Of a DNA stretch of 47,136 bases, positions 25,585 to 34,404 are shown one piece after another. The stretch's first letter is position 1. Every line of letters starts with the position of its first letter. The position numbers and the translations under genes were made by a program. Source of the stretch: an uncultured Acidimicrobiaceae bacterium (GTDB lineage Bacteria; Actinomycetota; Acidimicrobiia; Acidimicrobiales; SZUA-35); the NCBI GenBank assembly GCA_947259095.1, contig CAMYLA010000029.1, positions 1-47,136 of the forward strand, read 5' to 3'. Below the pieces are notes generated by a model, which saw only the letters and a list, made by a program, of their open reading frames with translations, was not told the origin of the DNA and made no database searches.

Positions 25585-26237
25585 CGTTTGATGGCGTATC
25601 TGGATTCAAGCCAGCGGAAAAAATAGCCGGCCGGGAGAAGAAAGATCAGATAGATGATCGAGATGACGAAAAGCACCCGCCACACCCCGGCGGAGGCATC
25701 GTTGAACATTCGCTGCGACTGACCGGTGAGCTCGAACACCGAGATGGTGGACGCCACCGCGGTGTTCTTGAAGTTGGCTATGAACAGACTGCCGATGGGG
25801 CCGATCACGGTCCGAACGGCCTGGGGGATGACAACCAGCGACATCAACTGGATGAAGCCCAGCCCTATGGAGCGGCCGGCTTCAGCCTGGCCCTGCGGTA
25901 CGGCGTTGATGCCAGACCGCAGGACCTCTGCCATATAGGCTCCCGTATAGAGCCCAAGGGCGACCGCAGCCGTCGGGAAGAAATCCCAAACGAGGCCGAT
26001 ATCACCGAGGCCGAAGAGCGCCAGGAAGAAGACCACCAGCAGCGGAGTATTGCGAAAGACCGCTACAAACCATGTGGCCACCTTTACCAGCGGCGGGATG
26101 GGGCTGACCCGGAACGAGACGACCACGATTCCCACGACCACGGCAATCGTGAAGCTGACCAGTGCCAGCTTCACGGTCACCCACGTTGCATCGATGAGCG
26201 CGTCCTGGTATTCGTCGAAGAACTCGGACCAACTCAT
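25581..26237 (-). CDS. gluC: Amino-acid ABC transporter permease (GluC-like)
   Basis: This 218-residue membrane permease is near the usual length for the HisM/GlnP family. The EAA loop reads GQAEAGRSIGLGFIQLMSLV, followed by IPQAVRTVIGPIGSLF. Several hydrophobic segments run from about residue 15 to the C terminus, which ends in the basic RWLESRYAIKR. It pairs with GluD to form the heterodimeric channel. It begins 48 bp after the binding-protein gene and overlaps gluD by 4 bp. Expected location is the cytoplasmic membrane. Confidence 0.85.
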   Translation of the reverse strand: MSWSEFFDEYQDALIDATWVTVKLALVSFTIAVVVGIVVVSFRVSPIPPLVKVATWFVAVFRNTPLLVVFFLALFGLGDIGLVWDFFPTAAVALGLYTGAYMAEVLRSGINAVPQGQAEAGRSIGLGFIQLMSLVVIPQAVRTVIGPIGSLFIANFKNTAVASTISVFELTGQSQRMFNDASAGVWRVLFVISIIYLIFLLPAGYFFRWLESRYAIKR

Positions 26238-26284
26238 TGCGTCACGGCCTCGGGAATCGCAGTCTCAGCTGTCCGACGCCCGGA

Positions 26285-27229
26285 TCAGCAGCCCTCGTTG
26301 TTCAAGGCCGGCGGATCCGGCGTCTCGCTTGCAACCGCCCCGACGGTGTCCTGGTAAATCTGGGCCCAGGTGCCGTCGTCGTACATCGTCTGGAGAATGA
26401 CGTTGATCTGGCACCGCAGCTCCGAGCCCTCGGGCACACCAATGCCGTAGGGCTCCTCGGTGAACGGATTCTCCACCAGCTCATAGGCGCCGTCGGACTC
26501 TGCCGCAAGGCCGAGCAGGATGACGTTATCGGTGGTCACGGCGTCGACCCGACCCTGCCCCATGGCGTCCGCACACTTGGTGTAGGCGTCGAACGTGGTC
26601 ACGTCGGCGTCGGGTGCCATTTCGTTGAGGTTGTCGAGCGACGTCGAACCCTCGACGCTACAGGTGGCGATGTCTCCAGAGTTGAGGCTCTCGATCCCGG
26701 TGATGCCCTTCGGGTTACCGGCTACGACCATGATGTCCTGGCCCGCCACGTAGTAAGGGCCGGCGAAGTCGACGATCTCGTCACGCTCATCGTTGATCGT
26801 GTAGGTGGCGACGACCATGTCGACGGTGCCGTTCTCGAGGAACGGTTCACGGTTAGCCGAAACGGCCTCCTGGAACTCGACTTCCATGCCAAGCTCACCT
26901 GCGATATATCGTGCGATGTCGGCGTCGAAGCCGACAACGCCGTCCGGCTCGTTGACACCGAACAGCGGCTGATCATACTTGGTACCAACCTTCAGCGTTC
27001 CACCGGCGGGCGCTGCGGCTCCGTCCGAACCGTCGGCACTGGAGTCCGTTGTTTCCGAGTCTCCGGACGCCGTTGTGTCCGTGTCTCCGGACGCCGTTGT
27101 GTCCGTGTCTCCGGACGCCGTTGTTTCCGTGTCTCCGGCATCAGTGCTGTCGTCGTCGCTGCCGCAGGCGGCAAGCACCACCGAAAAGGCAGCAAGCAAT
27201 GGGATCAATAGTCGAATACTTCGTGACAT
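26285..27229 (-). CDS. gluB: Amino-acid ABC transporter substrate-binding lipoprotein (GluB-like)
   Basis: This 314-residue protein has a lipoprotein signal with lipobox LAAC (Cys22). A repetitive Ser/Thr/Asp linker (about 23-70) follows, then a periplasmic-binding-protein type 2 domain. The latter shows GGTLKVGTKYDQPLFGV, DGVVGFDADIARYIAGELG and later GQGRVDAVTTDN, all typical of the family 3 solute-binding proteins. The linker has 8-residue repeats GDTDTTAS encoded by 24-bp DNA repeats. A strong AAGGAGAGG lies about 8 bases before the ATG. It captures the amino acid outside the membrane and hands it to GluC/GluD. Glutamate specificity is inferred from gene order only. Confidence 0.88.
   Translation of the reverse strand: MSRSIRLLIPLLAAFSVVLAACGSDDDSTDAGDTETTASGDTDTTASGDTDTTASGDSETTDSSADGSDGAAAPAGGTLKVGTKYDQPLFGVNEPDGVVGFDADIARYIAGELGMEVEFQEAVSANREPFLENGTVDMVVATYTINDERDEIVDFAGPYYVAGQDIMVVAGNPKGITGIESLNSGDIATCSVEGSTSLDNLNEMAPDADVTTFDAYTKCADAMGQGRVDAVTTDNVILLGLAAESDGAYELVENPFTEEPYGIGVPEGSELRCQINVILQTMYDDGTWAQIYQDTVGAVASETPDPPALNNEGC
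27057..27140 (-). repeat. 24-bp tandem repeats in the gluB linker
   Basis: About three and a half copies of a 24-bp unit (core TCTCCGGACGCCGTTGTGTC on the plus strand) begin at 27057, 27081, 27105 and 27129. They encode the GDTDTTAS octapeptide of the lipoprotein linker. Copies are nearly identical, so copy number may vary between strains. Confidence 0.9.
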
Positions 27230-27298
27230 GTAGTCACCTCTCCTTATAAGTAACGCAGTAGTGGCGAATCGTTGGATCGTTCGCCGATTTTCAAAGAT

Positions 27299-28039
27299 TC
27301 AGTGGGTGATCAGTTTTGACAGGAAGTCTCTGGCTCGCTCCGTTTTTGCGTTCTTGTAGAACGACTCAGGGTCGTTCTCCTCGACGATGGCCCCTTCGTC
27401 CATGAAAACCACACGGTCGGCGGCGGACCGGGCAAAGCCCATCTCGTGGGTGACGACGACCATGGTGGTGCCGGACTCCGCCAGGTCGAGCATCACCTGT
27501 AGCACTTCGTTGATCATCTCAGGGTCGAGCGCCGACGTTGGCTCGTCGAACAGCATGAGCTTTGGCTCCATAGCCAACGACCGGGCTATGGCCACTCGCT
27601 GTTGCTGACCGCCGGACAGCTCGGCCGGGTACTTGGAGGCCTGATGATCAACCCCGACCCGCTTGAGTATTCGCTCAGCGGTTTCCTTCGCTTCGGACTT
27701 GGATTTCTTGAGTACCTTCATCGGCCCGAGCGTGACGTTCTCGAGGATCGTCTTGTGGGCGAAGAGGTTGAACGACTGAAAGACCATGCCGATCTCGGCG
27801 CGAAGCCGAGCTAAGTCTTTTCCCTCTTCCGGCAGCAGCTCGCCGTCGATCCGGATCTCGCCCTCCTGAATCGGTTCCAGCCGGTTGATGGTGCGGATGA
27901 GAGTCGACTTACCGGAGCCCGAAGGGCCGATGACCACAACGACCTCGCGCTCGGCGATGTCAAGGTTGATGTCTTTGAGTGCGTGCATATCGCCGTACCA
28001 CTTATTGACGCCACGCATGCTCGCCAATGCCTCGCCCAC
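27299..28039 (-). CDS. gluA: Amino-acid ABC transporter ATP-binding protein (GluA-like)
   Basis: This 246-residue ABC ATPase has Walker [10 protein letters not shown], a Q-loop in [11 protein letters not shown], signature LSGGQQQR, Walker [13 protein letters not shown] and the switch His in VVVTHEMGF. This is the HisP/GlnQ class that drives polar amino-acid uptake. The frame is open from 28087, but GTG 28039 is preferred because GGGGAG lies 5 bases upstream and family members start near this point; ATG 28018 is another option. It heads the operon, 70 bp before gluB. It is divergent from the SpoIIE-type phosphatase gene. Confidence 0.88.
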   Translation of the reverse strand: MGEALASMRGVNKWYGDMHALKDINLDIAEREVVVVIGPSGSGKSTLIRTINRLEPIQEGEIRIDGELLPEEGKDLARLRAEIGMVFQSFNLFAHKTILENVTLGPMKVLKKSKSEAKETAERILKRVGVDHQASKYPAELSGGQQQRVAIARSLAMEPKLMLFDEPTSALDPEMINEVLQVMLDLAESGTTMVVVTHEMGFARSAADRVVFMDEGAIVEENDPESFYKNAKTERARDFLSKLITH

Positions 28040-28381
28040 TGCGACTCCCCATGTTTCATCCGACAGCTGTGCCGATGGCCACATCACCGTATCACGAAAA
28101 GTCTCGGGCGTGCCGGAGTTGCGCGTTATGGCCTCGAAACCGAAATGGCCGGTTGGAGGGGCCCTCGGCCGCCACCGATCTCAACAAACAGATGTGAGAG
28201 CACGCCGCCTGGGGCCTGGCCCATCAGGACAGCCGGCGCATCGCGCTGGAACGGCGCGGTTCGAGGTCCGCCGACCGGCCCCCTGGAGGAACAGCATCGA
28301 CCCCGATGGCTCTGGAGCAGTGTGACCGCTTCGTGACCGGCGACTATCGTCGGCGGCGACGACGCGTGTTGGGACCGAGCA
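28040..28381. other. Divergent intergenic region between gluA and the phosphatase gene
   Basis: About 340 bases. It should contain promoters for gluABCD (minus) and the SpoIIE-type phosphatase (plus). I see no unambiguous promoter boxes or operator palindromes, and short frames here are shadows. Confidence 0.4.
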
Positions 28382-29551
28382 ATGGAATTCGAGAGAGGGT
28401 TTGGTACGGACCTCGATCGTTTCGTGTCGAGTCCTCTGGCGCAGGTGCTCGATGCAGGCGGGATTGGCGTCTGGAACTGGAACATCAAGACGGGTGTGGT
28501 TTCTTGGGGTGTCCCGCGGGCAGACGGGTCCGTGGCAACAGAGCTCACATTCGAATCGTTCGATGGTTTCGTCGCTCTGGCCCAAGATGGGGAGCGAGCC
28601 GAGCTGGCTGCTGCGCTTCGCGACGTGGCCACTGGGAAAGCGGGGCTCTCCCATTCGTTCCACCTGGAGGGCGATGACCGCCACATCATCAAGATCGACG
28701 CGAAACGCTTCGACGATTTGGCGTCGAGTCACGTGGTTGGTATCTCGCGGAGCGACATCGAGCACGCCGGCGACCAAGAACGGCTCACCGCTTTGTTCAA
28801 CGAACGCGATCGGGTCGCTCGGGCGCTGGAGACCGCGCTTCTGCCACCGGCGATGCCTGCGGTGCCCGGCCTGAGCGTCGACGCGGCCTACAGCAGTGGC
28901 GAAGGTGCTGCGACCGGCGACTTCTACGATCTGTTTCCGGTCGGTGGTGGGGATTGGGCATTGAGTATCGGCGATGTTGGCGGTCACGGTACGGCAGCCG
29001 CTGCCATCACGACATCGGTGCGGTATTCAATCCGGGCCGCGGCGCTGGTCCGCCGCAACCCCACGCGGGTGCTGCGAGCTGCGAACGAGGCGCACCGAGC
29101 CGCGGTACGCGACGATCGGTTCACGACGTGTCATTTTGTCCGGTTCCGTCACACCGCGGGGGGCATGCAGATGCGGGTGGGAACGGCCGGGCACCCCGAC
29201 CTGATCGTCCGGCGGGTCAGCGGTGAAGTCGAGCGGCTGGCGGGATCGGGTCCGATGCTTGGCTTGATGCGGTCACCAGAATTCAAAGAGGCTCGAACGA
29301 TTCTCAATGTCGGCGACATCGTGGTTGCCTACACCGACGGAGTGACCGAGGCTCGCCGAGGCGACGAGTTCTTCGGCGAGGACGGCGTCGTCGAGTTCCT
29401 TCGGGCCTGGTCGGGCCCGGTCGCCGGGTTTGCCGGTGCGCTGCACCATCGAGCCGACGATTTCAACGTGGGCGTAGTCCGCGATGACATGGCGACGGCT
29501 GTGGTCCAGGTCGAGGAGATGCCCCGAGCCACGATCGACCTTGTCGAGTAG
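28382..29551 (+). CDS. PAS-like/SpoIIE-type serine phosphatase (PP2C-like)
   Basis: This 389-residue protein has an N-terminal PAS-like sensor (about 15-125; GIGVWNWNIKTGVVSWG is PAS-typical). A short helical linker (LFNERDRVARALETALLPPA) precedes a SpoIIE phosphatase domain. Metal-binding acidic motifs are visible in ATGDFYDLFPVG, LSIGDVGGHGTAAA and the late VVAYTDGVTEAR and DDMATAVV. Such RsbU/RsbP-like proteins dephosphorylate anti-sigma-factor antagonists in partner-switching stress pathways. No cognate anti-sigma or antagonist gene is in the window, so the target is unknown. It is cytoplasmic, with no membrane segments. Start at ATG 28382. Confidence 0.88.
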   Translation: MEFERGFGTDLDRFVSSPLAQVLDAGGIGVWNWNIKTGVVSWGVPRADGSVATELTFESFDGFVALAQDGERAELAAALRDVATGKAGLSHSFHLEGDDRHIIKIDAKRFDDLASSHVVGISRSDIEHAGDQERLTALFNERDRVARALETALLPPAMPAVPGLSVDAAYSSGEGAATGDFYDLFPVGGGDWALSIGDVGGHGTAAAAITTSVRYSIRAAALVRRNPTRVLRAANEAHRAAVRDDRFTTCHFVRFRHTAGGMQMRVGTAGHPDLIVRRVSGEVERLAGSGPMLGLMRSPEFKEARTILNVGDIVVAYTDGVTEARRGDEFFGEDGVVEFLRAWSGPVAGFAGALHHRADDFNVGVVRDDMATAVVQVEEMPRATIDLVE

Positions 29552-29662
29552 CTGCGGCCCTCGCATGAACTACCCCGGGAGCAGGTGCGGGGACTGCGAC
29601 ATCCGACAATTGCGGATCTACTCGAGGAAGGGTGAACACGGAGTGGCGGATCGCCTCGCTCG

Positions 29663-30679
29663 TCAGGCCTGGGCGCGCAGTGTCTCGTCGATCCAGTCGT
29701 CCACCCGTGTCCACTGCCCCAGCAGCCACTGCGACCGGCCCGCCCGGTCGGAGGGAAGGCCCGACATCGGCACCGTCCAGCCGTGGGCGACGACGGTGCG
29801 ATTGAGCGGCATGAGCCGCCACAGGGACCTGAGGCTGTGGATGTCGTCGAGCCCGGCGTGGCCCAGGAAGACGACGTTGGCGTTCGGGGCACCTTCGAGG
29901 GCGGCGATGACCCCGCCGGTCTTGGGGAGCAGGGTGCGCTTGAGCGACTCGGCCATCTCGGCTCGCTGCTCCCGACCACGCGAACGCTCGAGGTCGATGC
30001 GGTGCGCCCGCCGCTTCGGTGTGTAGTTGCCCCCCTCGGGGCAGAGGATCAGTGTTTCGTCATCGCCCATGGCGGCGGTCAGTTGCCGGATCTTGTCGAG
30101 CTCGACCGCCGTGTCCTTGGGCGTCTGGCTGAGGTAGTGGAACCCGAGGCGCTCGCCGGAGATGTCGAGGAACGGGTCCCATTGGAGCTTGGCCGCACCG
30201 ACGGCGTGGCAGCGGCGGTCCATGTCCCGGAAGACGATCTTCATGAGGCGAAGTGCATCCCCCGGTCCGACGTGTCTGGCGAACAGCAACTGCGCCCCGG
30301 CCGGGCTGACGTCATAGGTGAGGGAGAACTCGAACCCGATGAAGAAGACGATGGCGTTGGTGACCAGCTCCATGTACTGGCCGGCGAGGAGGTTGTTGGC
30401 CTTCACCCAGAACGGTCGATCCATGAAGAGACCGAAACCGCTCCCCACCCACACCGTGAACAGCGCAAAGAGACCGAACACCTCCGCAACGCAGAAGGCG
30501 AGCCCGATACCGACCAGTCGGCTGAGGCGCCAACGCCCGCGGTCGAACAGCAGGTCCAGGATCGCCGCCACCAGGTGGATGAGCGGCGATGCCAGCGTGA
30601 ACGCCAGCGCCCCGACGAACACGATCGGCGCGATGATGAGACGGCGGATCCAGCGTGGGGGAACATACTCCATGGCCAC
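29663..30679 (-). CDS. PlsC-like glycerophospholipid acyltransferase
   Basis: This 338-residue protein has two or three N-terminal membrane segments (about 13-120) and then the acyltransferase domain. The catalytic HX4D motif is HVGPGD at 136-141 and the glycerol-phosphate-binding EGGN lies at 216-219 in CPEGGNYTPKR. It belongs to the PlsC/AGPAT family that acylates lysophosphatidate or related lysolipids at the membrane. It is longer than PlsC (about 240 residues) because of the extra N-terminal segments and an extended C terminus. The gene is divergent from a patatin-like lipase 122 bp away, so the pair may remodel membrane lipids. The substrate is inferred only. Confidence 0.82.
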   Translation of the reverse strand: MAMEYVPPRWIRRLIIAPIVFVGALAFTLASPLIHLVAAILDLLFDRGRWRLSRLVGIGLAFCVAEVFGLFALFTVWVGSGFGLFMDRPFWVKANNLLAGQYMELVTNAIVFFIGFEFSLTYDVSPAGAQLLFARHVGPGDALRLMKIVFRDMDRRCHAVGAAKLQWDPFLDISGERLGFHYLSQTPKDTAVELDKIRQLTAAMGDDETLILCPEGGNYTPKRRAHRIDLERSRGREQRAEMAESLKRTLLPKTGGVIAALEGAPNANVVFLGHAGLDDIHSLRSLWRLMPLNRTVVAHGWTVPMSGLPSDRAGRSQWLLGQWTRVDDWIDETLRAQA

Positions 30680-30801
30680 AGCGACGTCCGTTCAACAACT
30701 CGTGTTGTCAACCGAGGTTACCCGCCCCGTGCGAGCCGGTCCAGGGCCGGGGTGCGGTGAGCTTTGGGGCTGCGTGGACCGAGGCGGGTACTCTCGGTGA
30801 C

Positions 30802-31632
30802 ATGCCAGGCCAGGACCACAAGTGCGCATGGGTACTCGGCGGAGGAGGCCTACGAGGGGCGAGCGAGGTCGGCATGGCCAAGGTGCTGGCCGACAAGGGT
30901 CTGCAGCCGGACCTGATCGTCGGTACCTCGATCGGCTCGCTCAACGGTGCCGTGCTCGCCTCCGCCCCTATCGAGCAGTCGGTGCACCGCCTGACGTTGA
31001 TGTGGGAGCAGATGCAGGCCTCGGCGGTGTTCGGCGACTCCCTGTTCAGCCGGGCCCGCCACCTGCTCAACCACTGGACCCACTTCCATTCCAACGAACC
31101 GCTGAAGCTCTTGGTCCAGCAGTGGGTCCCGTTCTCGAAGCTCGAAGAGGCCTACACCGACATCCAGACCTGTGCCGCCTGTATCGAGACCTCCACCGAG
31201 CACTGGTTCACCGAGGGTTCGGTCACCGATGCCGTGCTGGCCTCCTGCGCACTCCCCGGGGTTCTGCCCCCGGTCGAGGTGGGCGGAAGGCACTACATCG
31301 ACGGGGGCGTGGTGAACTCCATCCCGGTTTCCCGGGCGATCGATCTGGGGGCGACCGAGATCTACGTTCTGCACGTCGGCCACATCGACGACCCTCTGGC
31401 GGTCCCCCGCCACCCGTGGGACGTGGCCATGGTGTCGTTCGAAATCGCTCGTCGGCATCGTTTCCACCGCGAACTGGAAGCGGCGAGCGGATCGGTCAAC
31501 ATCCACGTGCTCCCCACCGGCAAGCCTCCCGGACGCTACAACGACCTGGCCAAGCTCCGATACAACTACGACAAAGCCATTCGGGCCCACATCGACGCCG
31601 CCGAGCGGGCCACCCTGGCGTTTCTCCAGTAG
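30802..31632 (+). CDS. Patatin-like phospholipase
   Basis: This 276-residue protein has the Ser-Asp dyad of patatin lipases. The oxyanion loop GGGGLRG is at 13-19, the nucleophile elbow GTSIGS at 41-46 (Ser43), and the catalytic Asp is in DGG at 167-169. No signal peptide is present, so it probably acts at the inner membrane face. Patatins hydrolyse acyl chains from phospholipids or lysolipids. The frame is open from 30655, but ATG 30802 begins just before the first conserved strand. It is divergent from the PlsC-like acyltransferase. A deacylation/reacylation pair is a reasonable inference. Confidence 0.87.
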   Translation: MPGQDHKCAWVLGGGGLRGASEVGMAKVLADKGLQPDLIVGTSIGSLNGAVLASAPIEQSVHRLTLMWEQMQASAVFGDSLFSRARHLLNHWTHFHSNEPLKLLVQQWVPFSKLEEAYTDIQTCAACIETSTEHWFTEGSVTDAVLASCALPGVLPPVEVGGRHYIDGGVVNSIPVSRAIDLGATEIYVLHVGHIDDPLAVPRHPWDVAMVSFEIARRHRFHRELEAASGSVNIHVLPTGKPPGRYNDLAKLRYNYDKAIRAHIDAAERATLAFLQ

Positions 31633-31700
31633 CGCCCGCCCGCCCGACCCGGAGCAGGATCGATGCATCAAACCGGAGAGGGAACCGCTGCCTCCACCCC

Positions 31701-32171
31701 TCAGCCCGCTTCGATGGTTTCGACCCGCAGCACGTTTGAAGAAACAGACGCGCTGGAGGAGCCGGCCACCACGGGCACGATCTGGCCGGCGTGCAGGTAG
31801 CCCTGGTCACGGAGATCGCCCAGCAGACCGCGGATGCGCCCCGGGCCCTCCCCTCTCGACGTTGCCAGAATCGGCGTGGCACCCCAGACCAGATTGAGCT
31901 GGCGGTAGGTTCGAGGATTGTCGGTCACCGCCAAGACCTCGCATCGAGGCCGATAACGGCAGATGTCACGGGCGGTGGCCCCTGACCCGGTGATGCAAAC
32001 CGCAGCCGGTGGAGACAGCGCGCCGATGGCCCGGATGGCAGCCGCCGAAACGGCTTTTGCGATCCAGCACCCGAGTCGTGAGCTCGAAAATTCGCCGTGC
32101 TCGGTATGCAAGGGCGTATGGCAACGAGCGTCGATTTTGATCGTCTCGGGCGCCACGAGAACGCTCAGCAT
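31701..32171 (-). CDS. Stand-alone pyruvate kinase C-terminal domain protein
   Basis: This 156-residue protein aligns with only the C-terminal (alpha/beta, allosteric) domain of pyruvate kinase. It shows AVCITGSGATARDICRYRP, then VLAVTDNPRTYRQLNLVWG and the final GQIVPVVAGSSSASVSSNVL. The catalytic TIM barrel and B domain are absent upstream in any frame. The first 25 residues (MLSVLVAPETIKIDARCHTP) do not match pyruvate kinase well. An AGGGGA lies 3-4 bases before the ATG. It could be a domain-only protein or a decayed gene fragment; the intact frame and good conservation argue against random decay. No pyruvate kinase activity is expected. Confidence 0.65.
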   Translation of the reverse strand: MLSVLVAPETIKIDARCHTPLHTEHGEFSSSRLGCWIAKAVSAAAIRAIGALSPPAAVCITGSGATARDICRYRPRCEVLAVTDNPRTYRQLNLVWGATPILATSRGEGPGRIRGLLGDLRDQGYLHAGQIVPVVAGSSSASVSSNVLRVETIEAG

Positions 32172-32361
32172 TATCCCCTATGCCGCCCCGAGAATCGCCA
32201 GACACACATGCAAAATCGACACCAGACATCGACGAGCGAATTAATTCGCTGCTCCTTGTCTTTGCTTGACCTAGAATGGAGGCAGGTCGGAGCTTGAATC
32301 CACGACCAAAACAACCGGTGGGTGCGATTCAAGCACCGAGACCTCTATTGGAGGCACCGCA

Positions 32362-34404
32362 GTGAGCCACCGCATCTCACCCCTCAAGCTCTCACCTCTC
32401 AAGCTCATCGCAGCAATTGCGTTTCTGCTCGTCGCAGCTGGCTGCGGCGCGGACACCGACGTGCCTGACTCCCTTTCGATGGAGCTGGTCGTCGAGAATG
32501 CCGCGGTCTCGGTCGACGGAAACGACGCCCCCATCGGCGAGCCGACAGAGATCGCATTCGGGCAATCGATCGTGCTGGACGAGGGCGGTTCAGGACGACT
32601 CGACGCCGCTCCCTTCCAGTTCGAATTGTTCAAGGGATCGGATCTCCAGCCGCTCGGCGCCGACCGGCTGAACCTGTCGGCCTTCTTGAGATCCGGCCAC
32701 CTTCACATCAAGTCCGACGAGGAAACCGAATATCGGGTGCGGTTGACCACGCCGAATGCGACCATCACCACCATGACGAGGAATTTCGAGCTCACCGTCT
32801 GCCAAGCCCCAACTGGACTCACGTGCCTACATGTCGTGAGCGGCGAGGCCGATTGGCTCAGCGGAGGCGAGAACCTCACGGTCCTTCAGGGCCAAAGCGA
32901 GTTCGCCGCGCTGGGCGAGCCTCCCGGGCCGCCGCTCTGTCTTTCCGAGGACGATTACATCAAATGGTTCGACGATGCGCGCCGCAACGAGCCTGGCCCA
33001 GACCTGGGGGAGCTGGTCGCCGCGGCACCGAGTTGTGGCGAGGATGAAGAAGGCGGACCGGACGACGAAGTAGCCGAACCGGTCGATGAAGAAGGCGGAC
33101 TGGATGAGTACAGCGGGTCGAAGATACCGACCGGGGTCGGCATGGCCGCAGTGTCGGTCGAAACGCCGGTGATCGGCACGGATGACTTCGCCGCCAATCC
33201 CGAGGTCTACCGTGAACAAACGACCCTCGACGGGCCGATCAGCTTCCACATCGACCAACGGCTGGTCTCGAACGAGGACTACCGGGCCTGGCTCATTTCG
33301 GCGGCCGGCGTCGAGGCGGAGCTGTGGACCGAGCTCGCCCCCGACGCCTGGCTGAGGAGCGCACCGGAGGGTGACCCCACACGGGCGACGTTCCCGACCG
33401 ATTGGGATCAGGAGCCGGTGCTGGGTGTCCGGTCGGAGGCGGCGGGGAGATTCTGCGGGTTCACCTTCAAGTCGTTGGCCACCGAGATCAACTGGGAGTT
33501 GGCAGCTCGCGAGGGCGTGCTGGAGGACGTGGGCTTGGTACGGGAGTGGGTGACCGGATGGGATGAGTATGGACCGGGAGTACCCCCTGGCATGCAGGTG
33601 TTGCGGGGGCAGAATAAGGTCTTCGACCAAGACCTGTATTATCGCTCCGTCCAGGCCGACAGAGCGGACCAGCCGGTGGCGAGGGCAAAGGTCGGGTTTC
33701 GCTGCATCGCAGACACGGTTCTGGAGCCGAAAGCGGCAGAAGCGGTACCCGCCGATGTCCCCTACAACGACGAGTTCTGCAACTTCGACAACGACTGGCC
33801 GCTGTTCGCGGGTGACGGCTACGACATCGGGTATCACCCACCGTGCTTCTATCACGTCGAGTCGAACCGGACTCACAACGAGGTTGCGGTGATGAGTGGG
33901 GCGCCGTTCTCCCAGCTCCGTTCGGTCGAGACTGACGTCGTGATCAATGAGATCGGCTCTGAGGCCGGCAACTTCCGCTACGGCCTCGTGGTCGGCTCGC
34001 CCAGCTCCGGCTACCTGCTCTTCACCGTCCGGCCCGAGGACGAGGGAGATCGCAACTACTTCTGGTGGTGCCTCCAAGAGCCATCCGATCCGATCCTCGC
34101 CGCTCTCGAATCGGGACGCCCCTACGCTTCTTCGCACTATCCGCAGGAGCGCGATCCGAACCGACACCGGGGGGAGCCGTGCAGCGATAGTGTCGCCAGT
34201 GGTCGAGCAGAGGTCTCGAGCCTCGAGAACACGCTCGGCATCGCAGTCGGCGATGCCGGCTCGCTTGTCATGACCATCGACGGCACCGAGGTCGGCCAAG
34301 CGCCGGTGCCGATGCCGAGCGGCGACTTCGGCTTCTTTGTCCAGACCTACCACAAGGACCTGGTCCACATGCATTATGACCGGCTGACCGTGGTCGGCTC
34401 CTAG
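32362..34404 (+). CDS. Lipoprotein with FecR-like and degenerate FGE-sulfatase-like domains
   Basis: This 680-residue protein starts at GTG 32362, with GGAGG 7 bases upstream. A lipoprotein signal with lipobox VAAGC (Cys28) is followed by a FecR-like beta region (about 35-190). An acidic linker with CGEDEEGGPDDE and similar runs follows. A domain at about 270-465 resembles formylglycine-generating/sulfatase-modifying enzymes: SFHIDQRLVSNEDYRAWL, EAAGRFCGF, REWVTGWDEYG, RGQNK and KVGFRCIAD. The two active-site cysteines are not evident, so it is probably a binding module. The C-terminal 200 residues look like a concanavalin/LamG-type beta sandwich. It converges on the nSTAND-WD40 gene and shares its CTAG stop. 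Confidence 0.7.
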   Translation: MSHRISPLKLSPLKLIAAIAFLLVAAGCGADTDVPDSLSMELVVENAAVSVDGNDAPIGEPTEIAFGQSIVLDEGGSGRLDAAPFQFELFKGSDLQPLGADRLNLSAFLRSGHLHIKSDEETEYRVRLTTPNATITTMTRNFELTVCQAPTGLTCLHVVSGEADWLSGGENLTVLQGQSEFAALGEPPGPPLCLSEDDYIKWFDDARRNEPGPDLGELVAAAPSCGEDEEGGPDDEVAEPVDEEGGLDEYSGSKIPTGVGMAAVSVETPVIGTDDFAANPEVYREQTTLDGPISFHIDQRLVSNEDYRAWLISAAGVEAELWTELAPDAWLRSAPEGDPTRATFPTDWDQEPVLGVRSEAAGRFCGFTFKSLATEINWELAAREGVLEDVGLVREWVTGWDEYGPGVPPGMQVLRGQNKVFDQDLYYRSVQADRADQPVARAKVGFRCIADTVLEPKAAEAVPADVPYNDEFCNFDNDWPLFAGDGYDIGYHPPCFYHVESNRTHNEVAVMSGAPFSQLRSVETDVVINEIGSEAGNFRYGLVVGSPSSGYLLFTVRPEDEGDRNYFWWCLQEPSDPILAALESGRPYASSHYPQERDPNRHRGEPCSDSVASGRAEVSSLENTLGIAVGDAGSLVMTIDGTEVGQAPVPMPSGDFGFFVQTYHKDLVHMHYDRLTVVGS

